DNA of 64,000 nucleotides, from positions 4,278,001-4,342,000 of the forward strand of contig NZ_JABRVS010000001.1 in assembly GCF_013248905.1 (NCBI RefSeq), read 5' to 3'. The notes beneath the pieces were generated by a model that did not search any database, had not been told where the DNA came from, and worked only from the letters and a program-made list of their open reading frames with translations. The translations under genes and the position numbers were made by a program. Below, in pieces: positions 35,621-44,428 of the stretch; positions within the stretch are counted from its first letter, which is position 1, and the number at the start of each line of letters is the position of its first letter. This DNA comes from Shewanella sp. VB17 (GTDB lineage Bacteria; Pseudomonadota; Gammaproteobacteria; Enterobacterales; Shewanellaceae).

Positions 35621-36799
35621 TTTGATTTCCGCCACACTAAGCTCTTCAACAATATACTCCACAACCTCCGACAAGTATGAGAAAGGCTGCTCCCCATTAA
35701 AAACTTTTTCACAATCCTCTGAGTTTGCTTTAGTAACTAAAGTTTTGTCATTACTCTTTAGCACATACTTAAGAATTACTTTATCAGACTTTGATAAAAC
35801 CCATAATTGATATACAAACTGAGAAGCATGTAACGCCCGCTGTAAAGATAAATCATCTGTAACATCACACAGCTTAGCGAATGCTTTATCAGTGGTTATT
35901 TCTAACTCAGTAACCTCAAACCCTTGCGACGCAGCACCAACACAAAATTGAAATGATTCATCATCTTCTTTTCTTTTGAATCCTTTACAGTGTGAAGATA
36001 ATGAATCGGCATTATCTAGCACGAAGATTGTTTGTGATGTCCTAACTGCTGAGAACAATAAGAATACTGCTTGTGCAACAGCGAAAAGTTCTTCTCTAGT
36101 TAGAATGATCTCGTGTTGGTTTCTTGAGCCATATTTGCAAACAATATGATTATCATCAGTGTTGACAGAGAAGTGTTGTGCGATGTTTCGCCATTGATTC
36201 AGCGGAACCATCCAAGGTGGAAGCGTAAATATGTTATCGTCTTCTAGATTGCTTGATAGTTGGTTTACGACTTGACCCAAACTCATTGATGCAACTTGCG
36301 AGTATGATACTTCAGCACCATTAAAAGATGATACAAGATGGAAAAGTTCTTTAAGATATACTTGAAGGGTACCTTCAATTACAGCCCCTATATTTCGAAG
36401 CAGCTCATATGCATAATCGTCTAGCGGTAACTCAGACTTATGATATTCAAACTTAGCTGCACTCCAATAAAGTGATAATGCTTTGCCGATACTTTGCTCC
36501 CATTGAGCAACTATTTCAGCACATTTTGTTTCATCTTTTGCTAAGACGTTACGCCTCATATCAAGCGTTTTATCGTAAACAGATTTCGACCAGTTATTCA
36601 TTTTTACTTTCGTTACGTTGACCGACTCGACAGTTAACAGATCTAATCCATATCGCTCGAGCATGCTATGATTCTCAAACTCACCGATTAGAGCTTCATT
36701 TATTGAATCTCTAATATCTTCTTTTGTATAACCAGCCTCATAAGCCTGCAACAGAGGACTAAATGCTCTTACGCCTTCTAACAATCGACTATTACTCAA
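35615..36799 (-). CDS. Cassette-encoded protein with a HEPN-like RX4H motif, 394 aa
   Basis: No known family recognised. Near residue 205 stands NQWRNIAQHFSV: Arg, four residues, His, in a helical context with a polar residue after Arg, as in HEPN ribonuclease domains. The N-terminal 190 residues are helical; the C-terminal 170 are mixed with many charged residues. The ATG at 36799 has AAGGAGG about 8 bases upstream. The gene is framed by GTTATGC (36826-36832) and an attC whose R'' is its exact complement, so it is a clean integron cassette. A toxin or anti-phage role is conceivable, but no antitoxin partner is seen. Confidence 0.65.
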   Translation of the reverse strand: MSNSRLLEGVRAFSPLLQAYEAGYTKEDIRDSINEALIGEFENHSMLERYGLDLLTVESVNVTKVKMNNWSKSVYDKTLDMRRNVLAKDETKCAEIVAQWEQSIGKALSLYWSAAKFEYHKSELPLDDYAYELLRNIGAVIEGTLQVYLKELFHLVSSFNGAEVSYSQVASMSLGQVVNQLSSNLEDDNIFTLPPWMVPLNQWRNIAQHFSVNTDDNHIVCKYGSRNQHEIILTREELFAVAQAVFLLFSAVRTSQTIFVLDNADSLSSHCKGFKRKEDDESFQFCVGAASQGFEVTELEITTDKAFAKLCDVTDDLSLQRALHASQFVYQLWVLSKSDKVILKYVLKSNDKTLVTKANSEDCEKVFNGEQPFSYLSEVVEYIVEELSVAEIKA

Positions 36800-36825
36800 T
36801 TAAAACCTCCTTCTCATAAAAAGCA

Positions 36826-36832
36826 TAACAGC
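36826..36832 (-). other. Integron core site before the HEPN-like cassette
   Basis: Minus strand GTTATGC, exact complement of the R'' GCATAAC at 35614-35620. It marks the leading edge of this cassette, 26 bases before its start codon. Confidence 0.65.
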
Positions 36833-37183
36833 TTATTGATTAGCAGCAGGATAACCTCCTGCTTTCTTGTAAGTTTCTTCGCCAAAATATCACTTGTAAG
36901 TGTTTGTTGTAAATATATTATTTAACAAAAAATACAGGTTAAATATGACAATTTAGCAGATGAAAAAGATGCATAGGTGTTTACGAGGTCTGCATAGCAC
37001 TTTTATATATATTACAAACTATTGATAATAATGAGTTAAAAAAAGATGGGACAGCCATATCTTTTTCCTTTCTAACTATCTCCCTTGTTCACATTAGATT
37101 TTATAAAGAAAAGCCTTATGCCGCCTACTTGCCTTTTGAATTACGAAACTGATAATGGGGCAAAAATGAGTTACCAACTAAAT

Positions 37184-37598
37184 CAGATCGAAGAGACACA
37201 ATTGCTTGAAATCATCAAGTGTGAATGCGACTGTGACCTTACAAAACAGGGTGAAGTATCACGAAGTTATATTCTCCGAACGAGAGGCTGGGATGCCGAA
37301 CTGGCCGTTAAACATGGACGTTGTTTGTTTTGGCAGAGCCGACACGGAAGCGCTTGGTCAATCGAAGAAACAGGTTTGCTTTTAATGAAGGTGTAGATGC
37401 GACTGCGAGCTTACAAAACAGGGTGAGGTATCACGAAGTTATACTCTCCGAACGAGAGGCTGGGATGCCGAACTGGCTGTTAAACATGGACGTTGTTTGT
37501 TTTGGTAGAGCTTATAGGGACATATTTACAGCGTCTCGCAGGAAAATCTGCACATAGGGTCGTTTTTAGGCATCCTGCCTACACGACATTGGTGCATC
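37184..37598 (+). repeat. Structured repeat family A, copy 7, with a 172-bp internal tandem duplication
   Basis: Both outer ends are missing. The ATCGAAGA segment, inner pairing GTGTAGAT/ATCTGCAC (one wobble) and the ATAGGGTCGTT...GCATCCTGCCTACACGAC tail are present. A block of about 172 bases occurs twice (ACAAAACAGG at 37241 and 37413). ORFs 37085-37396 and 37321-37557 lie mostly in this repeat and are not taken as genes. The 36833-37183 gap before it holds only AT-rich upstream sequence. Confidence 0.7.
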
Positions 37599-37600
37599 TT

Positions 37601-37682
37601 CAACAAATCATAGCCAGCCATTGTTAATCAATAACAACAAATCATAACAACAAATCATAGCCAGCCATTGTTAATCAATAAC
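37601..37682 (+). repeat. 35-bp direct repeat pair
   Basis: CAACAAATCATAGCCAGCCA... occurs at 37601-37635 and 37648-37682, with a 12-base partial unit between. It lies behind repeat copy 7. No gene between here and the RAYT gene at 37901. Confidence 0.9.
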
Positions 37683-37900
37683 ATATCGACATTCACGCGA
37701 ACCTTCAACGTTCTGCAACTATCAACTCATGAGAGGAAGGAGTGTTAAGCTCATATAACTGAGTGCTCTTAACAAAATGAGTTTTTTTGTCGTAAAAAGT
37801 TGATTTTCAGACAAGGAATATCTGCTCTGTTAATAAACTGAGGAAGATTTTATTGGTGGTATATTAGAGCTCTGTTGCACTTATTACATAAATCCAGCGC

Positions 37901-38878
37901 CTAGTCTACTTTCAGATACTCACAACTCGTGGAAAAATGCCGTCGTCTTTTATTTAAGTGTTCACAGTAGCAACTTAGCTCTTGCAGTGTCCCTACTGCC
38001 CCATGAAATAGATGCCCAAACTCTGTGGTGATTTTGAGCCAGTTGTCAGCAGGAATGTTTAACCTCGTTAATATCTTATCTGCATTCGCTGAGATTGCTC
38101 CGCGTTTATCATCTCGAATAATACGCCCTGTTTCATCAATTAATTCAAGATAGTCTTTCAGCGCGAAGTTTATGCCTTTGGGTTGATTCAGCCGTTCATC
38201 CCCAATAAAAGGCAGTAATCTGGCGGGTTGCTTTCCATTAATAGCTGCTTTGACTCGCAATTGAAGGCTGGTGTAGTCTGAATTCTCTGGCGTATTGGCC
38301 ATCTTAGCCCGAATAGGATTAAGCTCGACATAAGCCATACAGGCCAGCACTGCCGCTTCATCCAAAAGCGCTTGAGATTTAAACCGTCCTTCCCAGAAAT
38401 GACCCGTGCAGTTATCTTCAAAGTTGGCTTGCCTAGCAATGGGCTCATTAAGACATCGCATAAACCAGCTAATATCACTCAGCCGTGAGCGGTAAGTCGC
38501 AATAAGATGTTTTAACTGACCCACTTGGTGCTCATCAATCACTTCACCTCGAGCAAATTTTTGTGTGAGTGCTGTGCCGTTAAAGCATTGATGCCATTGT
38601 TCTACCACCTCCCTATCTGACCAGACATTGGCTTTATCTAAATCGATATATAACACAATATGCAAATGATTACTCATCACCGCATAGGCAGCCACATCAA
38701 TCGCAAAGACGTCAGATAATTTAAGCACTTGCGCCTCAACCCAACCACGTCGATGGTCATAGTTTTTCCCTGTGTACTTATCGTCACCACAGAGATATGC
38801 GCGGCGCACGACACGGCTACAACAATGATAATAAGGCGTGTCTTCGATACTGATTAGCGTTCTTCTAGGCTGAGGCAT
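37901..38878 (-). CDS. REP-associated tyrosine transposase (RAYT), 325 aa
   Basis: An HUH-superfamily single-strand transposase of the type that moves REP palindromes. The metal-binding motif is in AYAVMSNHLHIVLYID (about residues 62-77), the catalytic Tyr probably in HLIATYRSRL, and the C-terminal segments HFWEGRFKSQALLDEAA and YVELNPIRAKMA are typical. It begins RRTLISIEDTPYYHCCSRV. GGAG lies 6 bases before the ATG. The REP-like block at 31331-31450 could be a substrate. Intact and single copy here. Confidence 0.93.
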   Translation of the reverse strand: MPQPRRTLISIEDTPYYHCCSRVVRRAYLCGDDKYTGKNYDHRRGWVEAQVLKLSDVFAIDVAAYAVMSNHLHIVLYIDLDKANVWSDREVVEQWHQCFNGTALTQKFARGEVIDEHQVGQLKHLIATYRSRLSDISWFMRCLNEPIARQANFEDNCTGHFWEGRFKSQALLDEAAVLACMAYVELNPIRAKMANTPENSDYTSLQLRVKAAINGKQPARLLPFIGDERLNQPKGINFALKDYLELIDETGRIIRDDKRGAISANADKILTRLNIPADNWLKITTEFGHLFHGAVGTLQELSCYCEHLNKRRRHFSTSCEYLKVD

Positions 38879-38959
38879 AACTCACTCCAATGACATCACC
38901 ATGATTAAATTTTAGTCACAGCGACAGAGAAGTGCAATTAACAAAATTAACAATGGCTG

Positions 38960-39016
38960 TCTATGGATTGTTCTCTATGGATTGTTCTCTATGGATTGTT
39001 CTCTTATGGATTGTTC
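38960..39016 (+). repeat. 14-bp tandem repeat, four units
   Basis: TCTATGGATTGTTC repeated three times exactly (38960, 38974, 38988) and once with an extra T (39002-39016), just before the left 47-bp direct repeat. Confidence 0.95.
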
Positions 39017-39023
39017 TAATTTG

Positions 39024-39070
39024 TTAATTTGAAATCATAATAAACTGATTTTTAGATTTAAATTAGATGG
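39024..39070 (+). repeat. 47-bp direct repeat, left copy
   Basis: Starts TTAATTTGAAATCATAATA and ends AAATTAGATGG. The right copy at 39955-40001 differs at one base. The two enclose one gene (39234-39878). Confidence 0.95.
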
Positions 39071-39233
39071 AACCTATTTTTTTTCTGTAACTGCTTCTAT
39101 CTTATATTGAAGATTGTTGAATCTTATTTTAGTTCATTAACTTACCTCTTCTTTTTTTGTTAATCAAAATGAAGAGGCTGGAAATTCTTTCAATATTTAC
39201 ATCATTCTATAAAATAATTAAGGAAATTGACCA

Positions 39234-39878
39234 ATGACATCGACCGCTCAAGGAAGTTATTACGCAAGTTTAGATATGCCCAACAATCCATTATTTAAGG
39301 AGTTAAAAACAACATGGCAAGTACCCGTCAAGCCCACTAAATATGATGTAAATAATATTTTCATCTGGAATGGCATTGGCCCCCGCAGCGGCGGTCATAT
39401 TATTCAACCAGTGTTAGATTGGAATGGCACAAAGTGGCGTACGGTGCTTGTACATAATGTCGATGGTAATTATTTATACTCAGATTATGTTGATGTTGAA
39501 CCGGGAGATATGCTGACAGGGTTTATTAGACTTAACTCCCATACGGCTAATCATTATGAATATGCAGCCGGCTTTGAAGGGACTGCATTTGCTGCTACCC
39601 ATAGAACTATTGTCTGTCCGGTACCTTATAACCAGCTTGTACAGTGTCTCGAACCGTATAGCACAGATATAACAACATATCCTCATCAAGACTTTGTTTC
39701 CATGGCAAATATTAATGCTAAATTTGAAGCAGCAGACGGCACAGAAATAAACAGAGGCGGTCAGTGGCTAATGGATAATAGGGCCAGTCTTAAACGTAAT
39801 AATGTCCCATCTCTCAAAAACGGTATTATTGTTACTGACGGTATAAATGGTGGTAGAATTGACTTTTATTTCCGTTAA
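39234..39878 (+). CDS. Unknown beta-rich protein, 214 aa
   Basis: Not confidently identified. No signal peptide is seen. The order TTWQVPVKP, then FIWNGIGPRSGGHIIQPVLDW, then VEPGDMLTGFIRL is rich in strands and Trp, and faintly recalls the G1 (eqolisin-type) peptidase fold, where Gln and Glu are catalytic; Gln is in HIIQPVLDW and a possible Glu in AAGFEGTAF. A lectin-like or adhesin-like role is equally possible. AAGGAAATTGACC before the ATG at 39234 is a fair ribosome site. Flanked by 47-bp direct repeats, so probably a recently acquired or mobile unit. Confidence 0.55.
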   Translation: MTSTAQGSYYASLDMPNNPLFKELKTTWQVPVKPTKYDVNNIFIWNGIGPRSGGHIIQPVLDWNGTKWRTVLVHNVDGNYLYSDYVDVEPGDMLTGFIRLNSHTANHYEYAAGFEGTAFAATHRTIVCPVPYNQLVQCLEPYSTDITTYPHQDFVSMANINAKFEAADGTEINRGGQWLMDNRASLKRNNVPSLKNGIIVTDGINGGRIDFYFR

Positions 39879-39954
39879 TCACGACTGATATAATGCCTGA
39901 AATGTAACAGCCGCATCAATAGCGGGATCAGATTGAACAACTAGGAGATAGTCA

Positions 39955-40001
39955 TTAATTTGATATCATAATAAACTGATTTTTAGATTTAAATTAGATG
40001 G
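39955..40001 (+). repeat. 47-bp direct repeat, right copy
   Basis: 46 of 47 bases equal to the copy at 39024-39070. It lies 76 bases past the stop of the enclosed gene and is followed, like the left copy, by a run of T. Confidence 0.95.
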
Positions 40002-40198
40002 GTGTCCTTTTTTTTGATCTTATTATAACAATGGCTGGCATAGTTAACTAGTTAATTTTTTTGAAAAAAACCTTATATGGTTTTTCCTAGCAATTGCGGT
40101 GTTCTTACTGTTCAAGTCATCAGATGAACAGTTAGCTTCTTTACTTAGAGAGTAAACTGCGAACCATGAGCTTTAGTGCTAAAGCACTAGCTCATTTC

Positions 40199-40622
40199 TG
40201 TCCAAAACCGTGCTAGCAGCTACCAAAGTTCAATCGAAGAAACCATGCTTTGCTTTACTCTTGTTGATAAGAGCAGGTGTCGATACGGCTGAGGCCGTTG
40301 ATGGCATGGCCGTTCTATAACATCCCTGTTATCACGGCATTTGTGAATCCATTCACATCAGATGCCATCGTCGAGCTTATATGGAAGACTCTTATGAAAT
40401 CAAGAGCCAGCGTGCCGCAGAAGTATCTACGCATAGGGTCGTTCTTAGGCATCCTGCCTACACGACATTGGTGCATTCTTGCACGGCACCCACGGCAGGT
40501 GATTAATAAAATTTGAAACTTTGGCCATCAATAAGCCAATCAAACACCAAACCAGCCCAATGAACCCAATAAACCCAATAAACCCAATAAAAAAGATATT
40601 TGAAACTTGTTATCCAACAAGT
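40199..40622 (+). repeat. Structured repeat family A, copy 8 (long type)
   Basis: Left end TGTCCAAAACCGTG; expanded interior like copy 5; pairing GTGTCGATAC/GTATCTACGC (imperfect); and a right terminal hairpin AACTTGTT/AACAAGTT with an 8-bp stem. A CCCAATAAA unit is triplicated before it. The frame 40277-40516 is not taken as a gene. The 40623-40880 stretch after it is AT-rich and should hold the promoter of the operon. Confidence 0.8.
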
Positions 40623-40880
40623 TAACCCATTTTGTCCATAAACCTGCTACAGCCAGAAGATCAGAAATAGAATCAAAGTGAATCAAGAAAGTCGTGCTCA
40701 TGTTAATTACTTCAATTTATTATATTGAGATCTGATTGTGATTAAAGTAAAAAGTTAAACTTATAACAATCTAAGTGCATGTAATTGTTTGTATCATGTT
40801 TCAAATAATCATTTTCGTGATCTTTTTTTGTGATATATTGCGCGCTCTTATGTTGTCAGTTGGTTGTATGGAGCTGGATT

Positions 40881-42128
40881 TTGAGAGCATCATTGAAAGT
40901 CGATGTACTATTTGACGCTAATTCCGTCAAGTTATTTATCGGTCAGATGAGTTCGCAAGTGTGTGAACGTATTATGTCCATAGGGTTAGTCTGGTTTCTG
41001 ATGGAGCAATTTGGTGCCATCATAGTGCCCTGGTATCTAGCCGTTGGTGCACTGCCTCATCTTTTACTGTTACACCGAACGCCTAGGTGGGTTGACAGAC
41101 TCGGGGCGCTTAGATGTTTGTATTTAACCGACTTCTTACGTGGGTTACTTTTTATCATTGCAGCGATGAGTGTTGTTGTTATGGATTGGCATGAAGGCTC
41201 ATCTTTCCTGTGGCTTATTTTCATCTTAAGTTTTTTAAACTCTTGCTTAGGTTCATTATTTAATGTTGCTGTAATGACATTACCAATGAAAATGGTGTCT
41301 ACAGATAAAGTTGAACGGCTAAATGCCATGGTAAGCTCTAGCTTTGCATTAGCAGGTATAATCGGCCCTATTGTTGGCTTGCTGCTTTTTGAGAAAATAG
41401 GTATGGCTGGTGTATTGGTTTTAAACGGCATTAGCTTTATTTTATCTGGATTATTGGAGATGAAAATAAAGTTACCTGCAGCGCTTAATTTAGTTTCCAA
41501 ACAGAATCTAGAAGCAGCGATGCCCGTTAAAGCTGAGGGCATGTTAGCAATATTAAAAACCGATCCGCTAATAAAAAAAATGTTATTAATCTTTGTGGCG
41601 ATGAATATTGTATTGACACCTATTTTGGTCTTTATGCCGACATTTATTAAAGTCGTTTATCAGTCGGATTTTAGTGCTCTTGTTTGGTTTGAATCGGCTT
41701 TTGCTGTTGGAGCTGTTACCAGCGGTTTATTGCTGATGCTAATACAGTTTAATGACAAACGATTGCGACGTATTATCATCAATCTGTGCATGATGAGCCT
41801 GGGTTATTTATTTTTTGCCTTTTCATCTCATTACTTATTTGCCTTGTTCGCATTGTTTGTTATTGGTGGATTTCTAGAGGCTGCCAATGTCGGTATCATT
41901 TCATTTTTTCAAACCAGAGCTAGGCCCGAACAAGTACCTCAGGTGATGGCAGTGATAAATTTGGTCGCAGTGTTAGCGATGCCTGTGAGTATGGTGTTGG
42001 TGTCCATACTGATGAACCTCACCTCTGTACAGTTAATAGCGCAATCTTTCGCTGCAATATTAGCGCTCATTTCATTATCATCATTTGCCTTAAAAGAGAC
42101 TAAGGCTCCCCATGACGCTGCTTATTGA
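40881..42128 (+). CDS. MFS transporter, probable exporter of the operon product, 415 aa
   Basis: Twelve-helix inner-membrane protein in the MefA/EntS-like part of the major facilitator superfamily. The N-terminal SVKLFIGQMSSQVCERIM and the loop after helix two (RWVDRLGALRCLYLTDFLRG) fit that group. I chose a TTG start at 40881, with GGAG 7 bases upstream; the frame is open to 40830 (GTG). First gene of a five-gene run; its stop overlaps the next gene by 17 bases. Most likely exports the product made by the downstream enzymes. Confidence 0.85.
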   Translation: MRASLKVDVLFDANSVKLFIGQMSSQVCERIMSIGLVWFLMEQFGAIIVPWYLAVGALPHLLLLHRTPRWVDRLGALRCLYLTDFLRGLLFIIAAMSVVVMDWHEGSSFLWLIFILSFLNSCLGSLFNVAVMTLPMKMVSTDKVERLNAMVSSSFALAGIIGPIVGLLLFEKIGMAGVLVLNGISFILSGLLEMKIKLPAALNLVSKQNLEAAMPVKAEGMLAILKTDPLIKKMLLIFVAMNIVLTPILVFMPTFIKVVYQSDFSALVWFESAFAVGAVTSGLLLMLIQFNDKRLRRIIINLCMMSLGYLFFAFSSHYLFALFALFVIGGFLEAANVGIISFFQTRARPEQVPQVMAVINLVAVLAMPVSMVLVSILMNLTSVQLIAQSFAAILALISLSSFALKETKAPHDAAY

Positions 42129-43302
42129 ATTGGCCAATCTTACGGATGTAGCGGCATTGACGGTACTTTATCGCTCAATCTATGGTGATGACTACCCCAT
42201 AGAGTATGGGGCCAACCCAACACTCATGGCTAATTCGATTGCCAATCCGGAGACTTGCTTATGGCTGGTGATGCGTGACACCAAGAGTTCTCAATTGGTG
42301 GGATCTTGTGTTTTCTCTTTAGATAAGAAAAATAAAATTGGCAAGGTTGGCGGCGTTGCTGTCAGCCAACATTATCAAGGGCAAAGAATTGCAACTCGAT
42401 TGATTGCTGAGGGTACCAAACAATTACTGGAGTTACAAAATGAGCTTAATTCGATCTATACCACGACTCGAACCTTATCGGTAAGTAGTCAGTTAATGTT
42501 TCAAAATAATCAATATTTACCTTTGGGAATATTTCCCAATGCTCATAAGATCTCAAATTATGAAACTGTTACCCTTTTTGCCAAATATAAAGAAGGTGTA
42601 TTACAACAAAGATGTTTCTTCTCGGAAATTCCTGGCTGTTTAAAGCCCATCATGAAGGTGGTCAATCAATACACAGGAAAAAAAATACATCGTCAACCTC
42701 TGCAATCAGAGATATCGAGTCGGCTACTTAGTGAGGCGGAAAGCCAGTATAGACAAAATGTAAATAAGGGAAAAGAGGTTAACTTTGAGTATATTGAAGC
42801 AAAGGATTTTGTTAATAATCGCTTCAATGAAGTAATTATCGATAAGGATAAGGCCGCTTTTTTCCCTTTTCATGAACCTAATTTATTAATCTCTTGTGTA
42901 AATTTAGGCTTGGAAATTTATGCCTATTTTTCTCCTAAAGACCACTACTGTGTCATTGTGACCTCTAACATAGACTTAAAAACACTCAACTTCCATGTTA
43001 AATCCATATTAACCGAGTTGAAAAGCAGAGGAGTACATTATATTGAATGTTTATTATCGATTGATAGATACCAAGACATTGAATATCTCTATCAATGCAA
43101 TTTTTTACCTTCTGCGGTTTATCCTGCTATGCGCTCTGTTAATCAACAGACTATGGATTACGTGATTATGACAAAAACAATGGAACCCTTAAATTTTTCT
43201 GAAATGAATATTATCAAAGCATTTAGACCTTACATAGACCAATATACAAATTTGTGGATTAACATGCATATTAAATCGATAGGAGTATCCGATGACTATT
43301 GA
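42112..43302 (+). CDS. GNAT acetyl/acyltransferase, two-part, 396 aa
   Basis: The N-terminal half (about residues 1-150) is a GNAT domain with motif A VGGVAVSQHYQGQRIATRL. The C-terminal half (about 210-380) is about the same size and may be a second, degenerate GNAT fold. Probably transfers an acyl group to an amine in the pathway. It overlaps the MFS gene by 17 bases and the LuxE-like gene by 11 bases, so translation is tightly coupled. Confidence 0.82.
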   Translation: MTLLIELANLTDVAALTVLYRSIYGDDYPIEYGANPTLMANSIANPETCLWLVMRDTKSSQLVGSCVFSLDKKNKIGKVGGVAVSQHYQGQRIATRLIAEGTKQLLELQNELNSIYTTTRTLSVSSQLMFQNNQYLPLGIFPNAHKISNYETVTLFAKYKEGVLQQRCFFSEIPGCLKPIMKVVNQYTGKKIHRQPLQSEISSRLLSEAESQYRQNVNKGKEVNFEYIEAKDFVNNRFNEVIIDKDKAAFFPFHEPNLLISCVNLGLEIYAYFSPKDHYCVIVTSNIDLKTLNFHVKSILTELKSRGVHYIECLLSIDRYQDIEYLYQCNFLPSAVYPAMRSVNQQTMDYVIMTKTMEPLNFSEMNIIKAFRPYIDQYTNLWINMHIKSIGVSDDY

Positions 43303-44428
43303 ACTGGAAAAAGTCAGAAAGCTTTGTAATATTCCCTTGGCTTATGATTATCCAGCTGATGATTTGTTTATCGAGGCAATGCAGCAAATTTTACAATGGC
43401 ATGACAAAAAAAATCCTTTTTTTAAGCGCTTGTTAGAGAGTAAACAATTTCATTGGTCACAGTTAACCTCAATCCAAGACCTAGAGAAAATACCTTTCAT
43501 ATTGGCTAATTTTTTTAAATACCATAGTGAAAAATCCATCGCGGCTAATGAAGTGTTTCTTCACCTAACCTCATCAGGTACCGGTGGACAAAAATCACAA
43601 ATGTTTTTTGATGAATGGAGTATTGGTAGCGCGCAAAAAATGGTTGATGCCATTTTTGAATATTACGGTTGGGTAACACCAGATAGCAAAGTTCGATATT
43701 TATTATACAGTTACGAACCTGAATCGGCCTCTAAACTTGGTACGTCTTATACAGATAACTTCTTATGCCAGTATGCACCAAGTGATGAAGTTATTTATGC
43801 ACTTAGAAATACTGGTAATGATCATGCATTTGATGTTTTTAACGTGATTGATTTTTTACAACGAGCAGAAAAAGATCAAATACCCGTTAGAATCTTTGGC
43901 TTTCCAGCCTTTTTTCATTTTACCATCGAACGCATGAAAAAAATGAATATAGCGCCGTTAAAACTCCATCCTCAGAGTTTGGTTTTTCTGGGTGGTGGCT
44001 GGAAAGGGCATGCTGATCAGGCGATTGATAAATTCGATTTCTATCGTTCCGTCAATGAATTTTTAGGGATCCCTGATAGCCGCTTAAGAGACGGATTTGG
44101 CAGCGTAGAACATTGTGTTCCCTATGTCGAATGTGAAAATCATCAATTTCATATTCCTATCTGGTCTCATGTGCTGATCCGAGATTTTAAAACCTTAGAG
44201 GTGAAAGACTACGGAGAAAAAGGCTATCTGCAATTCATTTCACCTTATATCACTTCTATGCCAGCCGTTTCGGTATTAATGGCCGATATGGCAACTAAAC
44301 ATCGAGGTAAAGAGTGTAATTGTGGGTTAAATACCCCCTATTTTGTCCTCCATGGTAGAGCGGGAACCAGTCAAGCTAAAAGCTGTGCGATTAAAGCGGC
44401 TGATATTTTACAAAAGGAAAAGTTATGA
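43292..44428 (+). CDS. LuxE-like acyl-protein synthetase, 378 aa
   Basis: An ATP-dependent acid-activating enzyme of the LuxE family: adenylates a carboxylic acid and passes the acyl group on, in luminous bacteria to LuxC. The P-loop-like motif TSSGTGGQKSQ is at about residues 92-102, followed by FLGGGWKGH and FGSVEHC. The Cys pair in KECNCGLNTPYF near the C-terminus is at the usual place of the acyl-accepting region. It overlaps the LuxC fusion by ATGA. No luciferase genes accompany it. Confidence 0.85.
   Translation: MTIELEKVRKLCNIPLAYDYPADDLFIEAMQQILQWHDKKNPFFKRLLESKQFHWSQLTSIQDLEKIPFILANFFKYHSEKSIAANEVFLHLTSSGTGGQKSQMFFDEWSIGSAQKMVDAIFEYYGWVTPDSKVRYLLYSYEPESASKLGTSYTDNFLCQYAPSDEVIYALRNTGNDHAFDVFNVIDFLQRAEKDQIPVRIFGFPAFFHFTIERMKKMNIAPLKLHPQSLVFLGGGWKGHADQAIDKFDFYRSVNEFLGIPDSRLRDGFGSVEHCVPYVECENHQFHIPIWSHVLIRDFKTLEVKDYGEKGYLQFISPYITSMPAVSVLMADMATKHRGKECNCGLNTPYFVLHGRAGTSQAKSCAIKAADILQKEKL

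Noticed and set aside
35497..35712. A 71-codon frame
   Set aside because: It lies over the attC site and the end of the HEPN-like gene in another frame.
37085..37557. Two overlapping frames of 103 and 78 codons
   Set aside because: They follow the tandemly duplicated repeat and have repeated, low-quality composition; no family features.
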